Source: an uncultured Kangiella sp. (GTDB lineage: Bacteria; Pseudomonadota; Gammaproteobacteria; Enterobacterales; Kangiellaceae). From it: DNA of 64,000 nucleotides. Made by a program: the position numbers and the translations under genes. Location: contig CANNDL010000003.1 of the NCBI GenBank assembly GCA_947503435.1, positions 62,001-126,000 of the forward strand, in the 5' to 3' direction. Below the pieces are notes generated by a model. That model had not been told where the DNA came from. It worked only from the letters and a program-made list of their open reading frames with translations, and ran no database searches. Numbering within the stretch: position 1 is the stretch's first letter; each line of letters begins with the position of its first letter. Positions 44,053 through 53,878 of the stretch are shown piece by piece.

Positions 44053-44194
44053 GATTATTATGAAGTTTTTTATAAATCCTGCAGTAATCATAAGCTAAGC
44101 GAGATTTTTCGTCATCTTTTCAAGCGAGAAAAGACGAAATAATGTAGAATCGCGTAAATTATTATCCTCAGCTAACTTCTTTAGGAATCTGAAA

Positions 44195-45460
44195 ATGGCT
44201 AAGAAAAAATACAATGCTTTTTATGCCCAATCTGGCGGCGTAACCGCCGTTATCAACGCTACAGCATGTGGCGTTATTGAAACTGCTCGCAAATCTAAAA
44301 ATATCGGCAAAGTCTATGCTGGTCGAAACGGCATCATTGGTGCTTTACGTGAAGAGTTAATCGATACCAGTAAAGAAACTAAGAAAGATATTGCTGCACT
44401 TAAGCATACGCCTTCAGGTGCCTTTGGCTCTTGCCGCTATAAACTAAAAAGTATTGAAGAAAATAAAGCTGAATACGAGCGTTTAATCGAGGTCTTTAAA
44501 GCTCACGATATTCGCTATTTCTTCTATAACGGTGGCGGTGATTCGCAAGATACTGCACACAAAGTTTCTCAGTTAAGCGAAACCATGGGCTACCCAATCA
44601 CTTGTATTGGCGTACCTAAGACGGTTGATAATGACTTACCGATTACTGATAACTGCCCAGGTTTTGGTTCAGTTGCAAAATACGTTGCTGTATCAATTCG
44701 TGAAGCTGCATTTGACGTTAAATCAATGGCAGAAAGCTCAACTAAAGTTTTCGTAATGGAAGTTATGGGTCGTCATGCTGGCTGGATTGCAGCGGCGGGC
44801 GGATTAGCTTGCGAAAAAGATGGTGATGCTCCACATATCATTCTATTCCCCGAAATAGCCTTCAATAAAGAAAAGTTCTTAAAGAAAGTAAATCGCTCTG
44901 TTAAGAAATATGGTTATTGCGCCATTGTCGTTTCGGAAGGAACAGCCTACAAAGATGGTACTTTCTTAGCTGATGCAGGTACAGTTGACTCGTTTGGCCA
45001 TAAACAATTAGGCGGCGTAGCTCCCGTTGTTGCACAAATGATAAAGGAAGAACTAGGTTATAAATACCACTGGGCAGTATCCGATTATTTACAACGCGCA
45101 GCACGCCATATTGCTTCAGCCACTGATGTTGAACAAGCCTATGCTATGGGCCAAGCAGCCGTTGAATTTGCTGATGCTGGTAAAAATGCAGTGATGCCAA
45201 CCATTGTTCGTAAGAAAACTAAGAAATATTCTTGGACCATAGGTGAAGCTAATTTAGCGGATGTCGCAAACGTTGAAAAAATGATGCCACGCAAATACAT
45301 TACTCGTGATGGCTACGGCATCACCGAAGAATGCCGTGAATATTTACAACCATTAATTCAAGGGGAATCTTACCCACCTTATAAAAATGGTTTACCGCAA
45401 TACGTTGAGCTTAAAAACGAATTGGTTAAGAAAAAGCTTAAAAAGAAATTTAAGATTTAA
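44195..45460 (+). CDS. Pyrophosphate-dependent phosphofructokinase
   Basis: A 421-residue protein. The N-terminus FYAQSGGVTAVINA, GGGDSQDTAHKV (about 110-121), GVPKTVDNDLPITDNCPGFG and MEVMGRHAGW identify the phosphofructokinase family. The lysine in PKTVDND, where ATP enzymes have glycine, and GGGDSQDT instead of GGDGS point to the PPi-dependent type (EC 2.7.1.90). It phosphorylates fructose-6-phosphate with PPi, reversibly. A single gene with its own terminator, near the two pyrophosphatases. Confidence 0.92.
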   Translation: MAKKKYNAFYAQSGGVTAVINATACGVIETARKSKNIGKVYAGRNGIIGALREELIDTSKETKKDIAALKHTPSGAFGSCRYKLKSIEENKAEYERLIEVFKAHDIRYFFYNGGGDSQDTAHKVSQLSETMGYPITCIGVPKTVDNDLPITDNCPGFGSVAKYVAVSIREAAFDVKSMAESSTKVFVMEVMGRHAGWIAAAGGLACEKDGDAPHIILFPEIAFNKEKFLKKVNRSVKKYGYCAIVVSEGTAYKDGTFLADAGTVDSFGHKQLGGVAPVVAQMIKEELGYKYHWAVSDYLQRAARHIASATDVEQAYAMGQAAVEFADAGKNAVMPTIVRKKTKKYSWTIGEANLADVANVEKMMPRKYITRDGYGITEECREYLQPLIQGESYPPYKNGLPQYVELKNELVKKKLKKKFKI

Positions 45461-45472
45461 CTAATACATTCT

Positions 45473-45495
45473 AAGGGCTCATTTGAGCCCTTTTT
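45473..45495 (+). terminator. Terminator of the PPi-phosphofructokinase gene
   Basis: AAGGGCTC ATTT GAGCCCTT followed by TTT, 12 bases after the stop codon. Confidence 0.88.
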
Positions 45496-45513
45496 AATTA
45501 TTTATTAATACCT

Positions 45514-46188
45514 ATGAATAAAATCAAATTAATTCTAATGCCTGGTATGGATGGTTCGGGATTTCTTTATCAGCCTTTGAGCGAACTCTTATCAAATAAA
45601 GGATTGAGCAATGTTATTGAGCCTCTTAATCCTCACCAGGATAAACATGCTTATATTGAATACCTTGAAGATAAATATGCTGATGAAGATCTAGTTTTAG
45701 TCGCTGAGTCTTACGCTGGCCATATTGCCACCAAGCTAGCCATTAGAGCTAACTTAAATATCAAGAAGCTAGTCATTATGGCGAGTTTTCTAGAAAACCC
45801 AACCAAGTTGACGGAGTTGGAAAAGTACTTTTCAATGAACATTATCAAAAACCCTATCCTTCCTGAAAAAGTGCTTGGCATGACACTATTTGGTAGTGGT
45901 TCTAATAGTCGGCTAATCCAGTTATTCAAAGAAGCGATGCAAGATGTTACAGAAAAGCAACTTGCGCAACGTATTAGCGATATGCGAACTTTGCAGTTAC
46001 CTGAAGAGAACATTGGTCAACCGACTTTATACATTCAAGCTTCCAACGATTGGTTAGTGCCGGCACGAAATTTAGAGTCTTTTAAAAAAATTTATTCCAA
46101 TTTAAGTGTTAAACAACTCAAAGCCACACATTTGGTTGCACAAGGGAACGCCCAGGAATGTGCAGAATCAATCAGGGACTTTCTATAA
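45514..46188 (+). CDS. Alpha/beta-hydrolase family protein
   Basis: A 224-residue protein with the oxyanion-loop region LMPGMDGSG near the start, a nucleophile elbow AESYAGH (about 67-73) in place of the classical GxSxG, a later aspartate in QASNDWLVP and a histidine in LKATHLVAQ. There is no signal peptide, so it is cytoplasmic. The substrate cannot be deduced. It may share the transcript of the phosphofructokinase only by read-through of the terminator between them. Confidence 0.8.
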   Translation: MNKIKLILMPGMDGSGFLYQPLSELLSNKGLSNVIEPLNPHQDKHAYIEYLEDKYADEDLVLVAESYAGHIATKLAIRANLNIKKLVIMASFLENPTKLTELEKYFSMNIIKNPILPEKVLGMTLFGSGSNSRLIQLFKEAMQDVTEKQLAQRISDMRTLQLPEENIGQPTLYIQASNDWLVPARNLESFKKIYSNLSVKQLKATHLVAQGNAQECAESIRDFL

Positions 46189-46219
46189 AAAAAGCCCAGC
46201 GGGTAGCAAACTGGGCTTG
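46185..46219 (-). terminator. Terminator of the TonB-like gene
   Basis: AAGCCCAG (46192-46199) pairs with CTGGGCTT (46211-46218); on the minus strand the hairpin is followed by seven T's, 16 bases after the TonB-like stop codon. Confidence 0.85.
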
Positions 46220-46234
46220 GGGATTTGAGCACAA

Positions 46235-46861
46235 TTAATTCTGCTCTAAATTAAATTCCATTGTTACCGTCTGATTATCTAATCCAATAGATTCGCCATT
46301 TTGTTTTCCTGGCTTAAAACGCCATTTCTTTAGAGCCTTTATCGCCTCTCTATCAAATACTTTTTTATGGCTGGTCTTAAGTACTTTAATGTTCTGAGCC
46401 ATGCCAACTGCGTCAACATCAAACTTCAATTTCACCCAACCTTCGATTCCTTTTTGCAGTGCAATTATTGGGTACGAAGGTGACGTTTGTATTAACGGAA
46501 TAGCTTGGCTATCAAGCTCAGACATTTCATAAAAACCCTCTCCGGGCAATGCCAATCCGTCAATGACATTAGTATTAGCCGGTGAAAAGTTAGTCGCAAC
46601 CAGATCCTTCAACTCCAGAGGCTCAACTTGAATGTCCGTATTAATATCCAAACTTGGAACAATGCTGGGTTTGGGTGGCTTAGGAGTGTCTTTGTCCGGC
46701 CTCTGAGGTTCTTCTTTAGGCAGCACCGAGGGCGAAACTACTATTTTTTTCTTTTTCACGATTAGTTTTTGCGGCTCAGCAATTAGGCTGGTCATTAATG
46801 CCAATAATATTAACGTTATCGAGAAGCCGGACAATGCAACTGCGATACTTTTCATTTTCAT
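46235..46861 (-). CDS. TonB-family energy-transducer-like protein
   Basis: A 208-residue protein with one N-terminal membrane helix (about 5-28), a basic and proline-rich spacer (KKKKIVV, PKEEPQRPDKDTPKPPKP) and a TonB C-terminal domain (about 120-205: SPSYPIIALQKGIEGWVKLKF, ALKKWRFKPGK). It could link inner-membrane energy to an outer-membrane receptor, but no ExbB/ExbD or receptor gene is adjacent. AGGGGA precedes the start at 46861. Confidence 0.85.
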   Translation of the reverse strand: MKMKSIAVALSGFSITLILLALMTSLIAEPQKLIVKKKKIVVSPSVLPKEEPQRPDKDTPKPPKPSIVPSLDINTDIQVEPLELKDLVATNFSPANTNVIDGLALPGEGFYEMSELDSQAIPLIQTSPSYPIIALQKGIEGWVKLKFDVDAVGMAQNIKVLKTSHKKVFDREAIKALKKWRFKPGKQNGESIGLDNQTVTMEFNLEQN

Positions 46862-46984
46862 AATACATCCCCTTTTCTTTCCTCTTCACTTGTATAAACG
46901 TGCTCCTAAAAAAAAGGGGTTAAATAAATTGAATCTAAGATAAGCAGCCAGTAAAGTGAGCATAAAAGTACTCATAGCATAACA

Positions 46985-47578
46985 ATGAATTGGCTAACTC
47001 CTACTCAACTTAAGATTCAAAAAATCAGACTTGAACCTTTAACATTGTCACATGCTAAAGATTTGCAGGATGCTGTTACCGATGGCGCCCTTTGGGAACT
47101 GTGGTTTACTAGCGTTCCACACCCAAAAGAGGTTGAATCTTATATTCAAGATGCCTTAAAGCAGCAATCAGCTGGCAATCAATTACTTTTTGCAGTCATT
47201 GATACCGAATCCCAGAAAGCGATCGGCTCTACTCGATTTTGTAATCTAGATGCTACCAATAAACGTTTAGAAATCGGTTATACCTGGTATGCAAAAAGAT
47301 ACCAAAGGACGATCACTAATTCTCTTTGCAAGCTGCTGCTTTTAACTTACGCATTTGAGACCTTAGAATGTATTGCGGTGGAATTTCGAACACACTGGCA
47401 TAACCAAGTTTCAAGACAAGCAATTGCTAGGCTTGGCGCCAAACAAGATGGAGTATTAAGGCAACACCAAAAATTGGTCGATGGTTCCTATAGAGATACG
47501 GTAGTGTTTTCGATTTTAAATAGCGAATGGCCATCCGTTAAAGCCAATATTATCAATAAATTATCCAACTACAATTAA
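46985..47578 (+). CDS. GNAT-family N-acetyltransferase (RimJ/RimL-like)
   Basis: A 197-residue protein of the Acetyltransf_3 type. IRLEPLTLSHAKDL at the start, AIGSTRFCNLD and LEIGYTWYAKRYQR in the acetyl-CoA fold, then the RQAIARLGAKQDG helix typical of the RimJ/RimL group. It probably acetylates an amino group of a protein or small molecule. It may be co-transcribed with the rhomboid gene 15 bases downstream. Confidence 0.88.
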   Translation: MNWLTPTQLKIQKIRLEPLTLSHAKDLQDAVTDGALWELWFTSVPHPKEVESYIQDALKQQSAGNQLLFAVIDTESQKAIGSTRFCNLDATNKRLEIGYTWYAKRYQRTITNSLCKLLLLTYAFETLECIAVEFRTHWHNQVSRQAIARLGAKQDGVLRQHQKLVDGSYRDTVVFSILNSEWPSVKANIINKLSNYN

Positions 47579-47593
47579 TTATAAGAATAAACC

Positions 47594-49108
47594 ATGATTT
47601 TAATACCTGCAGAAAATGGATTTAATAAAACGAACTTACCTTGGCTCACTTTCACTTTAATCCTACTGAATATTTTGGCCTTTAGCCTTCTACAAACTAA
47701 TGACCATAAATTATATCGCGAGGCGGTTCAAATATACGATTCTAATAATTTATTGGTATTAGAAAAACCTATATTCCAAAATCATGCTGAACGCCACCGA
47801 CCAGAATTGTATTACCAAATTAAGGATGGTCTCATCAGTGACCAAGAGTTGCGAGATATCATCTTATTCGATAAAACCTTCACACAATATCTTTCAAATA
47901 GTCAAGTTGTAACATCCGATTGGAAAAGTCAACGCTCAGAAATTACGGAAATCATTCAAGACACATCTACCTATCAATACTCTTACTATCCATCTGAGCC
48001 GAGTTGGTTTACCGCACTAAGCCATATGTTCATGCATGGTGATATATTTCATTTGCTTGGCAATATGATGTTCTTATTTTTATTTGGATATAACTTGGAG
48101 GTTTTGCTGGGTAGAGGAAAAATGCTGTTAGCTTATTTTTTATCTGGTTTAGCAGCTGTCACCTATTTTGCTTACACCACTGATGACAAGTTTATTCCAT
48201 TAGTTGGCGCTTCAGGGGCTATTTCAGGACTTATGGGAGGATTTGCAGGGTTTTATGGGCTTAAAAGAATTCGCTACCTTATTTGGATCTTTGTTTATTT
48301 CAACTATGTTCGTTTGCCTGCAATCTTAGTGCTCATTTATTGGTTATTGAATGAGCTCATCCAAGCTTCTAACGACGATGGAGTTGCTTACATGGCTCAC
48401 TTTGGCGGTTTAGTCGCAGGTTTCATATTTGTTTTTGTTATGAAGCTACTATCAAAGAGTAGCGCTAAAAAGAAAACTGTAACGCCTGACCTTGCTGGAG
48501 TCTCAAGCAATATCGCTTCCAATTCCGATGTTTCTTTGAGTAATCCGAAAATTGGGCTTGAATTTATAGCTCATTCTGAGCTTACTCAAAAAGCACGAAT
48601 GGCGGTCAAGGAATTAGATTTTGATTTAGCCAAAGACTATTATCAACAATTGATTAATATCGAGCCAAATAACTCAGTACATTACCAGGCATTATACAAT
48701 TTAGAGAAAAGTAATCCGCAATCGAGGGCATATACCGAGCTCGTAAAAACCCTGGTGGAGAACGCAAAAACAAATAAAAGCATGGAGCCTCTGGCGGACA
48801 CGGCTATTCAAGATCTTAAAGCTCACTTAGGTAACTTTAATCCATTGCCCATTAATACCTTGATAAATTATTGCCAAAGTTGCTTAACTCGCAAAAAGCC
48901 AAAGCTTATTAGAAGTGTAATTAACCATTTAGTAAAGCATGCCTCGGACTCTGAAGAATTGCCTAATATCCTACTTCACTTTGCTTTTGCAATAGAAAAA
49001 GAAGGTGACTGGGATACTAAACATAAGGTATTAACTTACCTTAGCAAACACTGCGGTTCTAGCTTTGCAGGGCAAGAAGCGCAGCGCGAACTAGAGTTAA
49101 ATCATTAG
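47594..49108 (+). CDS. Rhomboid-family intramembrane serine protease with C-terminal helical-repeat domain
   Basis: A 504-residue protein. The rhomboid core (about 15-285) has HMFMHGDIFHLLGNMMFLF, the catalytic serine in GASGAISGL (about 205) and the histidine in AHFGGLVAG (about 265). A periplasmic loop of about 110 residues separates helix 1 from the rest. After the last helix a soluble cytoplasmic tail (about 300-500) contains TPR-like helical pairs (FDLAKDYYQQLINIEPNN). The stop overlaps that of the convergent gene by four bases. Confidence 0.9.
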   Translation: MILIPAENGFNKTNLPWLTFTLILLNILAFSLLQTNDHKLYREAVQIYDSNNLLVLEKPIFQNHAERHRPELYYQIKDGLISDQELRDIILFDKTFTQYLSNSQVVTSDWKSQRSEITEIIQDTSTYQYSYYPSEPSWFTALSHMFMHGDIFHLLGNMMFLFLFGYNLEVLLGRGKMLLAYFLSGLAAVTYFAYTTDDKFIPLVGASGAISGLMGGFAGFYGLKRIRYLIWIFVYFNYVRLPAILVLIYWLLNELIQASNDDGVAYMAHFGGLVAGFIFVFVMKLLSKSSAKKKTVTPDLAGVSSNIASNSDVSLSNPKIGLEFIAHSELTQKARMAVKELDFDLAKDYYQQLINIEPNNSVHYQALYNLEKSNPQSRAYTELVKTLVENAKTNKSMEPLADTAIQDLKAHLGNFNPLPINTLINYCQSCLTRKKPKLIRSVINHLVKHASDSEELPNILLHFAFAIEKEGDWDTKHKVLTYLSKHCGSSFAGQEAQRELELNH

Positions 49109-50529
49109 GCCATAGCTTTATAAGTTTTAATCAGGTTTTCAGCCTCTAAACAATGCTCGCCTTGAGGAAAGTTTTGTAACAAAGATTCAAGCTTTTGCAG
49201 GGCTTTTTGATCATTATGTTCAATATCAGCGTAATATTTAGCTTCTGCTAATAGAGCCTTAGGTAAATCAATATCTTGATTGAATTTTTCAATTAAATCG
49301 TCCGTCAACCACTGCAACTCTTCAATCAATTTCTTACTTCGAATTTGATTAATTAATACAGCTCTAGCATTAGCATTCATCGGTCTAAATCGAACCTCAT
49401 GCTTTTTAACTTGCAAATACAGCTGCCATGCTGCAAAGCCATGCAAATTTAGATTTGGATTTTCAAAATATAATTTCGCGGCTTTCAACATTTCAAGATT
49501 GTCATTTTGAGCAATGAAAAGCCTTACCAGTTTATTATAAGCCTGCTCCTGATGTTTAATATTTGCTCCAGCCTTCATTAACTCATGTTTGGCATCTTCA
49601 TATCGCCCTTCTTGAATGTATACATCTGCATGTGCTAGCGCTCTAATTTCGGGGCTGAGCTGTATATTTTCATTGGTTGCAAGTTGCTCAACATCAACAC
49701 CATAGCCAAGCTCCGCATGATATTGATAAACCACGTAACCAAGCATATTAAATAGCATTATATAAAATAGCGCTTCAATGGTTTTAGTAATGAAAAAGAC
49801 GACAGGATCTGGAAGCCAATATTCGATAAAGCCTGTTGCAAATGCCAAACTAAAGAATATTAATGCTGTAAAAGCCACTAAGATTAAATAAGGAAAGCCA
49901 ATGCTTACCATGGTTCTAAGGATATATACTGGGCTTAAAGCAAACGATAAGTGCTTACTCATCCCTAGCGTTACTAAAATCGCAGGCATAGCAACGGCAA
50001 GAATTATTTGATAAATAATTAATCCTGTTAAGCCAAATGTTTTAGCCGACAAAAAACCTATCCCTAATAAAATCAACGACAACCAAATTACTTTAATGGT
50101 CATTCCATCAGAATCGTAGGTAATGGTTTGGTCATATTTCGGCGCAATAAAATCACCTTTAGCAGTACGACTTAAAACTGAAAAAATGTAACTCACTAAC
50201 ACAGCAAACAAAGTCAACTTTAAGACTAAACCAACTAAAAAGATGGGTATTAAATCAATCAAAAAGCCCAACACTAACGCTATCACGGCATAAAACATTA
50301 GAAATGATTTTGCCCCTTTTTGAAAAGGATAACTATTAAATTGGCTTAAACGGTTCCAAAAAGGATCGATCTGATCACTAACCGCTAAACGCGTTAAATA
50401 CCTTCGACATAGAATACACCTAGGTGCAATGGTTCCTGATTCAACTTCCACACAATCCATGCAAAACGGGGTGTCGCAAGCTTCGCAATTCCAATTTGCC
50501 TTTTTATTATCATGATATTTGCAGTCCAT
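49105..50529 (-). CDS. Membrane protein with N-terminal B-box-like zinc finger and C-terminal helical repeats
   Basis: A 474-residue protein. The first 45 residues contain CKYHDNKKANWNCEACDTPFC...CILC, a B-box-type zinc-binding pattern on the cytoplasmic side. It is followed by about six membrane helices (about 70-270) and a soluble tail (about 280-474) with TPR-like repeats (ALAHADVYIQEGRYEDAKHEL). Function unknown. It mirrors the neighbouring rhomboid in having a membrane core plus TPR-like tail. Confidence 0.75.
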   Translation of the reverse strand: MDCKYHDNKKANWNCEACDTPFCMDCVEVESGTIAPRCILCRRYLTRLAVSDQIDPFWNRLSQFNSYPFQKGAKSFLMFYAVIALVLGFLIDLIPIFLVGLVLKLTLFAVLVSYIFSVLSRTAKGDFIAPKYDQTITYDSDGMTIKVIWLSLILLGIGFLSAKTFGLTGLIIYQIILAVAMPAILVTLGMSKHLSFALSPVYILRTMVSIGFPYLILVAFTALIFFSLAFATGFIEYWLPDPVVFFITKTIEALFYIMLFNMLGYVVYQYHAELGYGVDVEQLATNENIQLSPEIRALAHADVYIQEGRYEDAKHELMKAGANIKHQEQAYNKLVRLFIAQNDNLEMLKAAKLYFENPNLNLHGFAAWQLYLQVKKHEVRFRPMNANARAVLINQIRSKKLIEELQWLTDDLIEKFNQDIDLPKALLAEAKYYADIEHNDQKALQKLESLLQNFPQGEHCLEAENLIKTYKAMA

Positions 50530-50553
50530 TGTTTCCTCTATTAATTATTCCCA

Positions 50554-50582
50554 ATAAAAAATGCGGCCATTTAGACCGCACT
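50554..50582 (-). terminator. Terminator of the membrane pyrophosphatase gene
   Basis: On the minus strand TGCGGTC TAAAT GGCCGCA is followed by TTTTTTA, about 27 bases after the hppA stop. Confidence 0.85.
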
Positions 50583-50608
50583 TTATCAAACTGCTTTTAG
50601 TTTTAAAA

Positions 50609-52603
50609 CTATCTAAGAAGGGGAGCAATAACCAATGACACAATTGCCATCACGTTAATTAAAATATTCATGGATGGACCAGAAGTGTCTTTGAATGGAT
50701 CGCCAACAGTGTCGCCAACTACCACTGCATTATGAGTATTTGAACCTTTACCGCCATGGTTGCCCTTCTCCACGTATTTTTTAGCGTTGTCCCAAGCACC
50801 ACCAGCGTTAGCCATCATAAGCGCCATTAATACACATCCCAATAAAGCGCCAGCGAGCATACCGGCCAGACCAATCGCACCTAAAGGTGACATACCTACA
50901 ATTACCGGAGCACCCACGGCAATCACACCTGGCAAAAGCATCCGCTTTAAAGCCGCAGTCGTTGCAATATCCACACATTTTGCGGTATCTGGCTCAGCTT
51001 TGCCTTCTAACAGACCAGGAATTTCTTTAAATTGACGACGAATTTCATTAATCATTTCAAATGCCGCATCACCTACTGCAGTCATGGTAATCGATGCAAT
51101 TAAAAATGGAATAGTGCCTCCAATTAGCATCCCAACTAATACCGTTGGATTGGATAAATTAATATCTGCAGGGTTAATGCCTGCCGATTTAATAAAGGCC
51201 GCAATTATCGCAAGGGCCGCTAGTGCTGCCGCGCCGATTGCAAAGCCTTTACCGATTGCTGCAGTAGTATTGCCTAACTCGTCTAGTGAGTCAGTAATTT
51301 CACGTACATCCTTACCCATACCACCCATTTCCGCGATACCGCCAGCGTTATCTGCAACGGGACCGTAGGCATCAATTGCCATCGTTATGCCTACTGTTGA
51401 TAACATACCCACCGCAGCGATACCTACACCGTATAAACCTGCCAACTCTGTAGAAGCATAAATAATTCCGCACAATACAAAGATAGGAATCACAACTGAC
51501 TGCATGCCAACTGATAGGCCAGTAATCATGACTGTTGCCGAACCCGTTTCACCTGATTTTGCAATCTTTCTAACCGGTGAACCGCCCGTGTAATATTCTG
51601 TAATCAAGCCAATAGCTACGCCACCTACTGCACCTGCTACTACCGCCCACCAATAATTAATTGGAATGTTCATTTGACCCGCAAGTACATAAGCCGCAAT
51701 AACAAATAACACTGGAGCGCCCATAGTGCCAATCCGTAATGCGGTAGCTGGAGCTGAACCTGAAAAAAGTCGCACCACAATAATCATTATAATAGAAGCC
51801 ACCATACCTACCGTCGCAAGCAATAATGGAAAGGCCATTAACGAAGCGCGTAAATCTGGTTGAGTTAAAGTTGCAGCAATCGCAATAGAAGCAATCATAG
51901 AGCCACAATAAGATTCAAAGATATCTGAACCCATACCCGCGACATCACCTACATTATCACCAACGTTATCTGCGATTACGCCAGGGTTGCGGGGATCATC
52001 TTCTGGTATTCCTGCTTCAATTTTTCCCACTAGATCGGCGCCAACATCGGCGGACTTAGTATAAATACCTCCACCTACGCGAGAGAATAAAGCCACACAG
52101 GAAGCTCCCATGCCAAAACCTTCTAGCGCATGTACCGCGTGCAAGTCTGTTGCTGGGTTAAAATACCAAAATAAGCCACCTAGTCCGATTAGGCCTAAAG
52201 CGGCCACGCATAGCCCCATAATTGAGCCGCCAAAGAATGCTACCGACAAAGCTGCAGCGGCACCTTCTTTTTGTGCTGCTGTAGCCGTCCGTACATTGGC
52301 TTTAGTGGCTGCATACATTCCCAGCCAGCCAGCAATTGAGGATGACAAGGCACCTGCAATAACAGCCGTTGCCGTTTGTCCACCAAGCTTCCACCATACT
52401 AAAAGTACTAATACCGCGACGAAGCCCGCCAACATAGTATATTCACGTTTCATGAAAACCATGGCGCCTAGATGAATTTGATCGGCAATTTTTTTAATGT
52501 CGGCTTCCCCTTCTGGGTATTTTTTTACCAACATGTAAATGATGAACGCAAAGATTAAACCTACCAAGCCAAGAATTGGCGGTAGCGCAAGATTCTCTAA
52601 CAT
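50609..52603 (-). CDS. hppA: Membrane-bound ion-pumping pyrophosphatase, K+-dependent type
   Basis: About 664 residues, starting at the ATG at 52603 (MLENLALPP) with GGGGG upstream; the frame also allows a GTG at 52621. About 16 membrane helices. Family signatures: [33 protein letters not shown], and the C-terminal [11 protein letters not shown] and [15 protein letters not shown]. In [10 protein letters not shown] the position known to decide potassium dependence is alanine, with glycine three residues on, as in K+-dependent enzymes. It couples PPi hydrolysis to H+ or Na+ export; which ion is not decided here. It is divergent from the soluble pyrophosphatase. Confidence 0.95.
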   Translation of the reverse strand: MLENLALPPILGLVGLIFAFIIYMLVKKYPEGEADIKKIADQIHLGAMVFMKREYTMLAGFVAVLVLLVWWKLGGQTATAVIAGALSSSIAGWLGMYAATKANVRTATAAQKEGAAAALSVAFFGGSIMGLCVAALGLIGLGGLFWYFNPATDLHAVHALEGFGMGASCVALFSRVGGGIYTKSADVGADLVGKIEAGIPEDDPRNPGVIADNVGDNVGDVAGMGSDIFESYCGSMIASIAIAATLTQPDLRASLMAFPLLLATVGMVASIIMIIVVRLFSGSAPATALRIGTMGAPVLFVIAAYVLAGQMNIPINYWWAVVAGAVGGVAIGLITEYYTGGSPVRKIAKSGETGSATVMITGLSVGMQSVVIPIFVLCGIIYASTELAGLYGVGIAAVGMLSTVGITMAIDAYGPVADNAGGIAEMGGMGKDVREITDSLDELGNTTAAIGKGFAIGAAALAALAIIAAFIKSAGINPADINLSNPTVLVGMLIGGTIPFLIASITMTAVGDAAFEMINEIRRQFKEIPGLLEGKAEPDTAKCVDIATTAALKRMLLPGVIAVGAPVIVGMSPLGAIGLAGMLAGALLGCVLMALMMANAGGAWDNAKKYVEKGNHGGKGSNTHNAVVVGDTVGDPFKDTSGPSMNILINVMAIVSLVIAPLLR

Positions 52604-52791
52604 ATAACCCCCATTGGTCACTATCTCTTTGATTATTAAAAGTTTTTTAATTATTCCGAATTTAATCTAACAAACTTAATCCAAATGTACAATTTTTATG
52701 CAAAAAGATTAGACTTTAAGCAGTGTTTTTTCGAATTAAACAGTTGTATAATGCGCGCCGTTTCTAATACCCTCGAATTAAAGGTAACCCC

Positions 52792-53325
52792 ATGAGTTTG
52801 GATAATGTATCAGCGGGCAAAGATGCTCCAGAAGAAATCAACGTAATCATCGAGATCCCTGCACACAGCGATCCAATCAAATATGAAGTAGACAAGGAAA
52901 CTGGCGCCTTATTTGTTGACCGCTTTATGGCAACTTGCATGCATTACCCAGCAAACTACGGTTATGTAAATCAAACTTTATCTGCCGATGGCGACCCAGT
53001 GGACGTATTAGTACCGACTCCATTTCCACTATTAGCGGGCTGCGTTATCCCTTGTCGTCCCGTTGGCGTATTAAAAATGTCTGATGAGTCTGGACAAGAT
53101 GCGAAAGTTATCGCCATTCCTACTGGTAAATTAAGCACTATGTATCAAGGTATTCACGACATTGAAGAGATTCCAGAATTACTGCGCAATCAAATAGAGC
53201 ACTTCTTTGAGCACTACAAAGATCTAGAGCCAGGCAAGTGGGTTAAAATTGATGGTTGGGAAGGTGCTGAAGCAGCAAAACAAGAAATTCTTGATAGCAT
53301 TGCAGCATACGAGAAAGAAGCATAA
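52792..53325 (+). CDS. ppa: Soluble inorganic pyrophosphatase
   Basis: A 177-residue family I enzyme of normal length. The signature [11 protein letters not shown], with its metal-binding aspartates, is at about 66-76. [20 protein letters not shown] and the later [16 protein letters not shown] also fit. It hydrolyses PPi to phosphate in the cytoplasm and pulls biosynthetic reactions forward. It stands back to back with hppA, sharing a 190-base promoter region. Confidence 0.97.
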   Translation: MSLDNVSAGKDAPEEINVIIEIPAHSDPIKYEVDKETGALFVDRFMATCMHYPANYGYVNQTLSADGDPVDVLVPTPFPLLAGCVIPCRPVGVLKMSDESGQDAKVIAIPTGKLSTMYQGIHDIEEIPELLRNQIEHFFEHYKDLEPGKWVKIDGWEGAEAAKQEILDSIAAYEKEA

Positions 53326-53342
53326 TTATTGTTTCTATAAAA

Positions 53343-53370
53343 AAAGGCAACCAATTGGTTGCCTTTTTTT
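53343..53370 (+). terminator. ppa terminator
   Basis: AAAGGCAACC AATT GGTTGCCTTT followed by T's. The A-rich left side means it could also terminate the anti-sigma transcript from the other strand. Confidence 0.9.
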
Positions 53371-53383
53371 ATGCATTTCATTT

Positions 53384-53869
53384 TTAGCTTAGTAATTGTC
53401 TTAATAAACTTCTTTCCGTTTGATAAGTTTTGATTAACCTCTTAAATATATCGGCATTATTTGGACTAGAGGCCAACTCAGTTAGGTAGGACTTTTGCGC
53501 TTTTCTTAAGTCTTTTAACGTTAAATTAACGCCGCTTGGAAGTTGCGCCGACTCTTTAGCCATACGGTTACCTAATGCTGAATAATATTGGCTATTGGCT
53601 TGTTGCAAGCTAAATAGTGTCTTTTGCTGAGCCAAGTCTATTTCATTAACCGCGCCTTGCTTAGGCATAAATACAGCTAATAATGAAACCATCAATACGG
53701 AAGCTGCTACCGCTAATGGAAATTTCCATGATCGTTTTGTAACGACTTCAGCTTCTTGCTGCATCATTGGTTCGGCTTCAATTGCCTGTTTGATTTGCTG
53801 CCACTGATCTTTTGCCTCGATTTCTCGAGGTAAGTCTTTCAATTGCTGGATCAATTCTTTTTCATTCAT
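53384..53869 (-). CDS. Probable anti-sigma factor with one membrane helix
   Basis: About 161 residues, with the start at 53869 (MNEKELIQQL) because GTGGA precedes it at good spacing; the frame opens two codons earlier. A charged N-terminal cytoplasmic part (about 1-45), one membrane helix (about 49-67, FPLAVAASVLMVSLLAVF), then a helical periplasmic domain. It follows the ECF sigma gene by a few bases, the usual order for a sigma and its membrane anti-sigma. Function is inferred from position and topology. Confidence 0.7.
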   Translation of the reverse strand: MNEKELIQQLKDLPREIEAKDQWQQIKQAIEAEPMMQQEAEVVTKRSWKFPLAVAASVLMVSLLAVFMPKQGAVNEIDLAQQKTLFSLQQANSQYYSALGNRMAKESAQLPSGVNLTLKDLRKAQKSYLTELASSPNNADIFKRLIKTYQTERSLLRQLLS

Positions 53870-53878
53870 AAGCATCCA

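Noticed and set aside
44195-45460. Ordinary ATP-dependent phosphofructokinase (pfkA)
   Set aside because: PKTVDND and GGGDSQDT are features of the PPi-dependent group; ATP enzymes have PGTIDND and GGDGS.
50760-52475. Plus-strand frames opposite the membrane pyrophosphatase
   Set aside because: Antisense shadows rich in Ala, Pro and Ile, caused by the codon pattern of the membrane protein gene.
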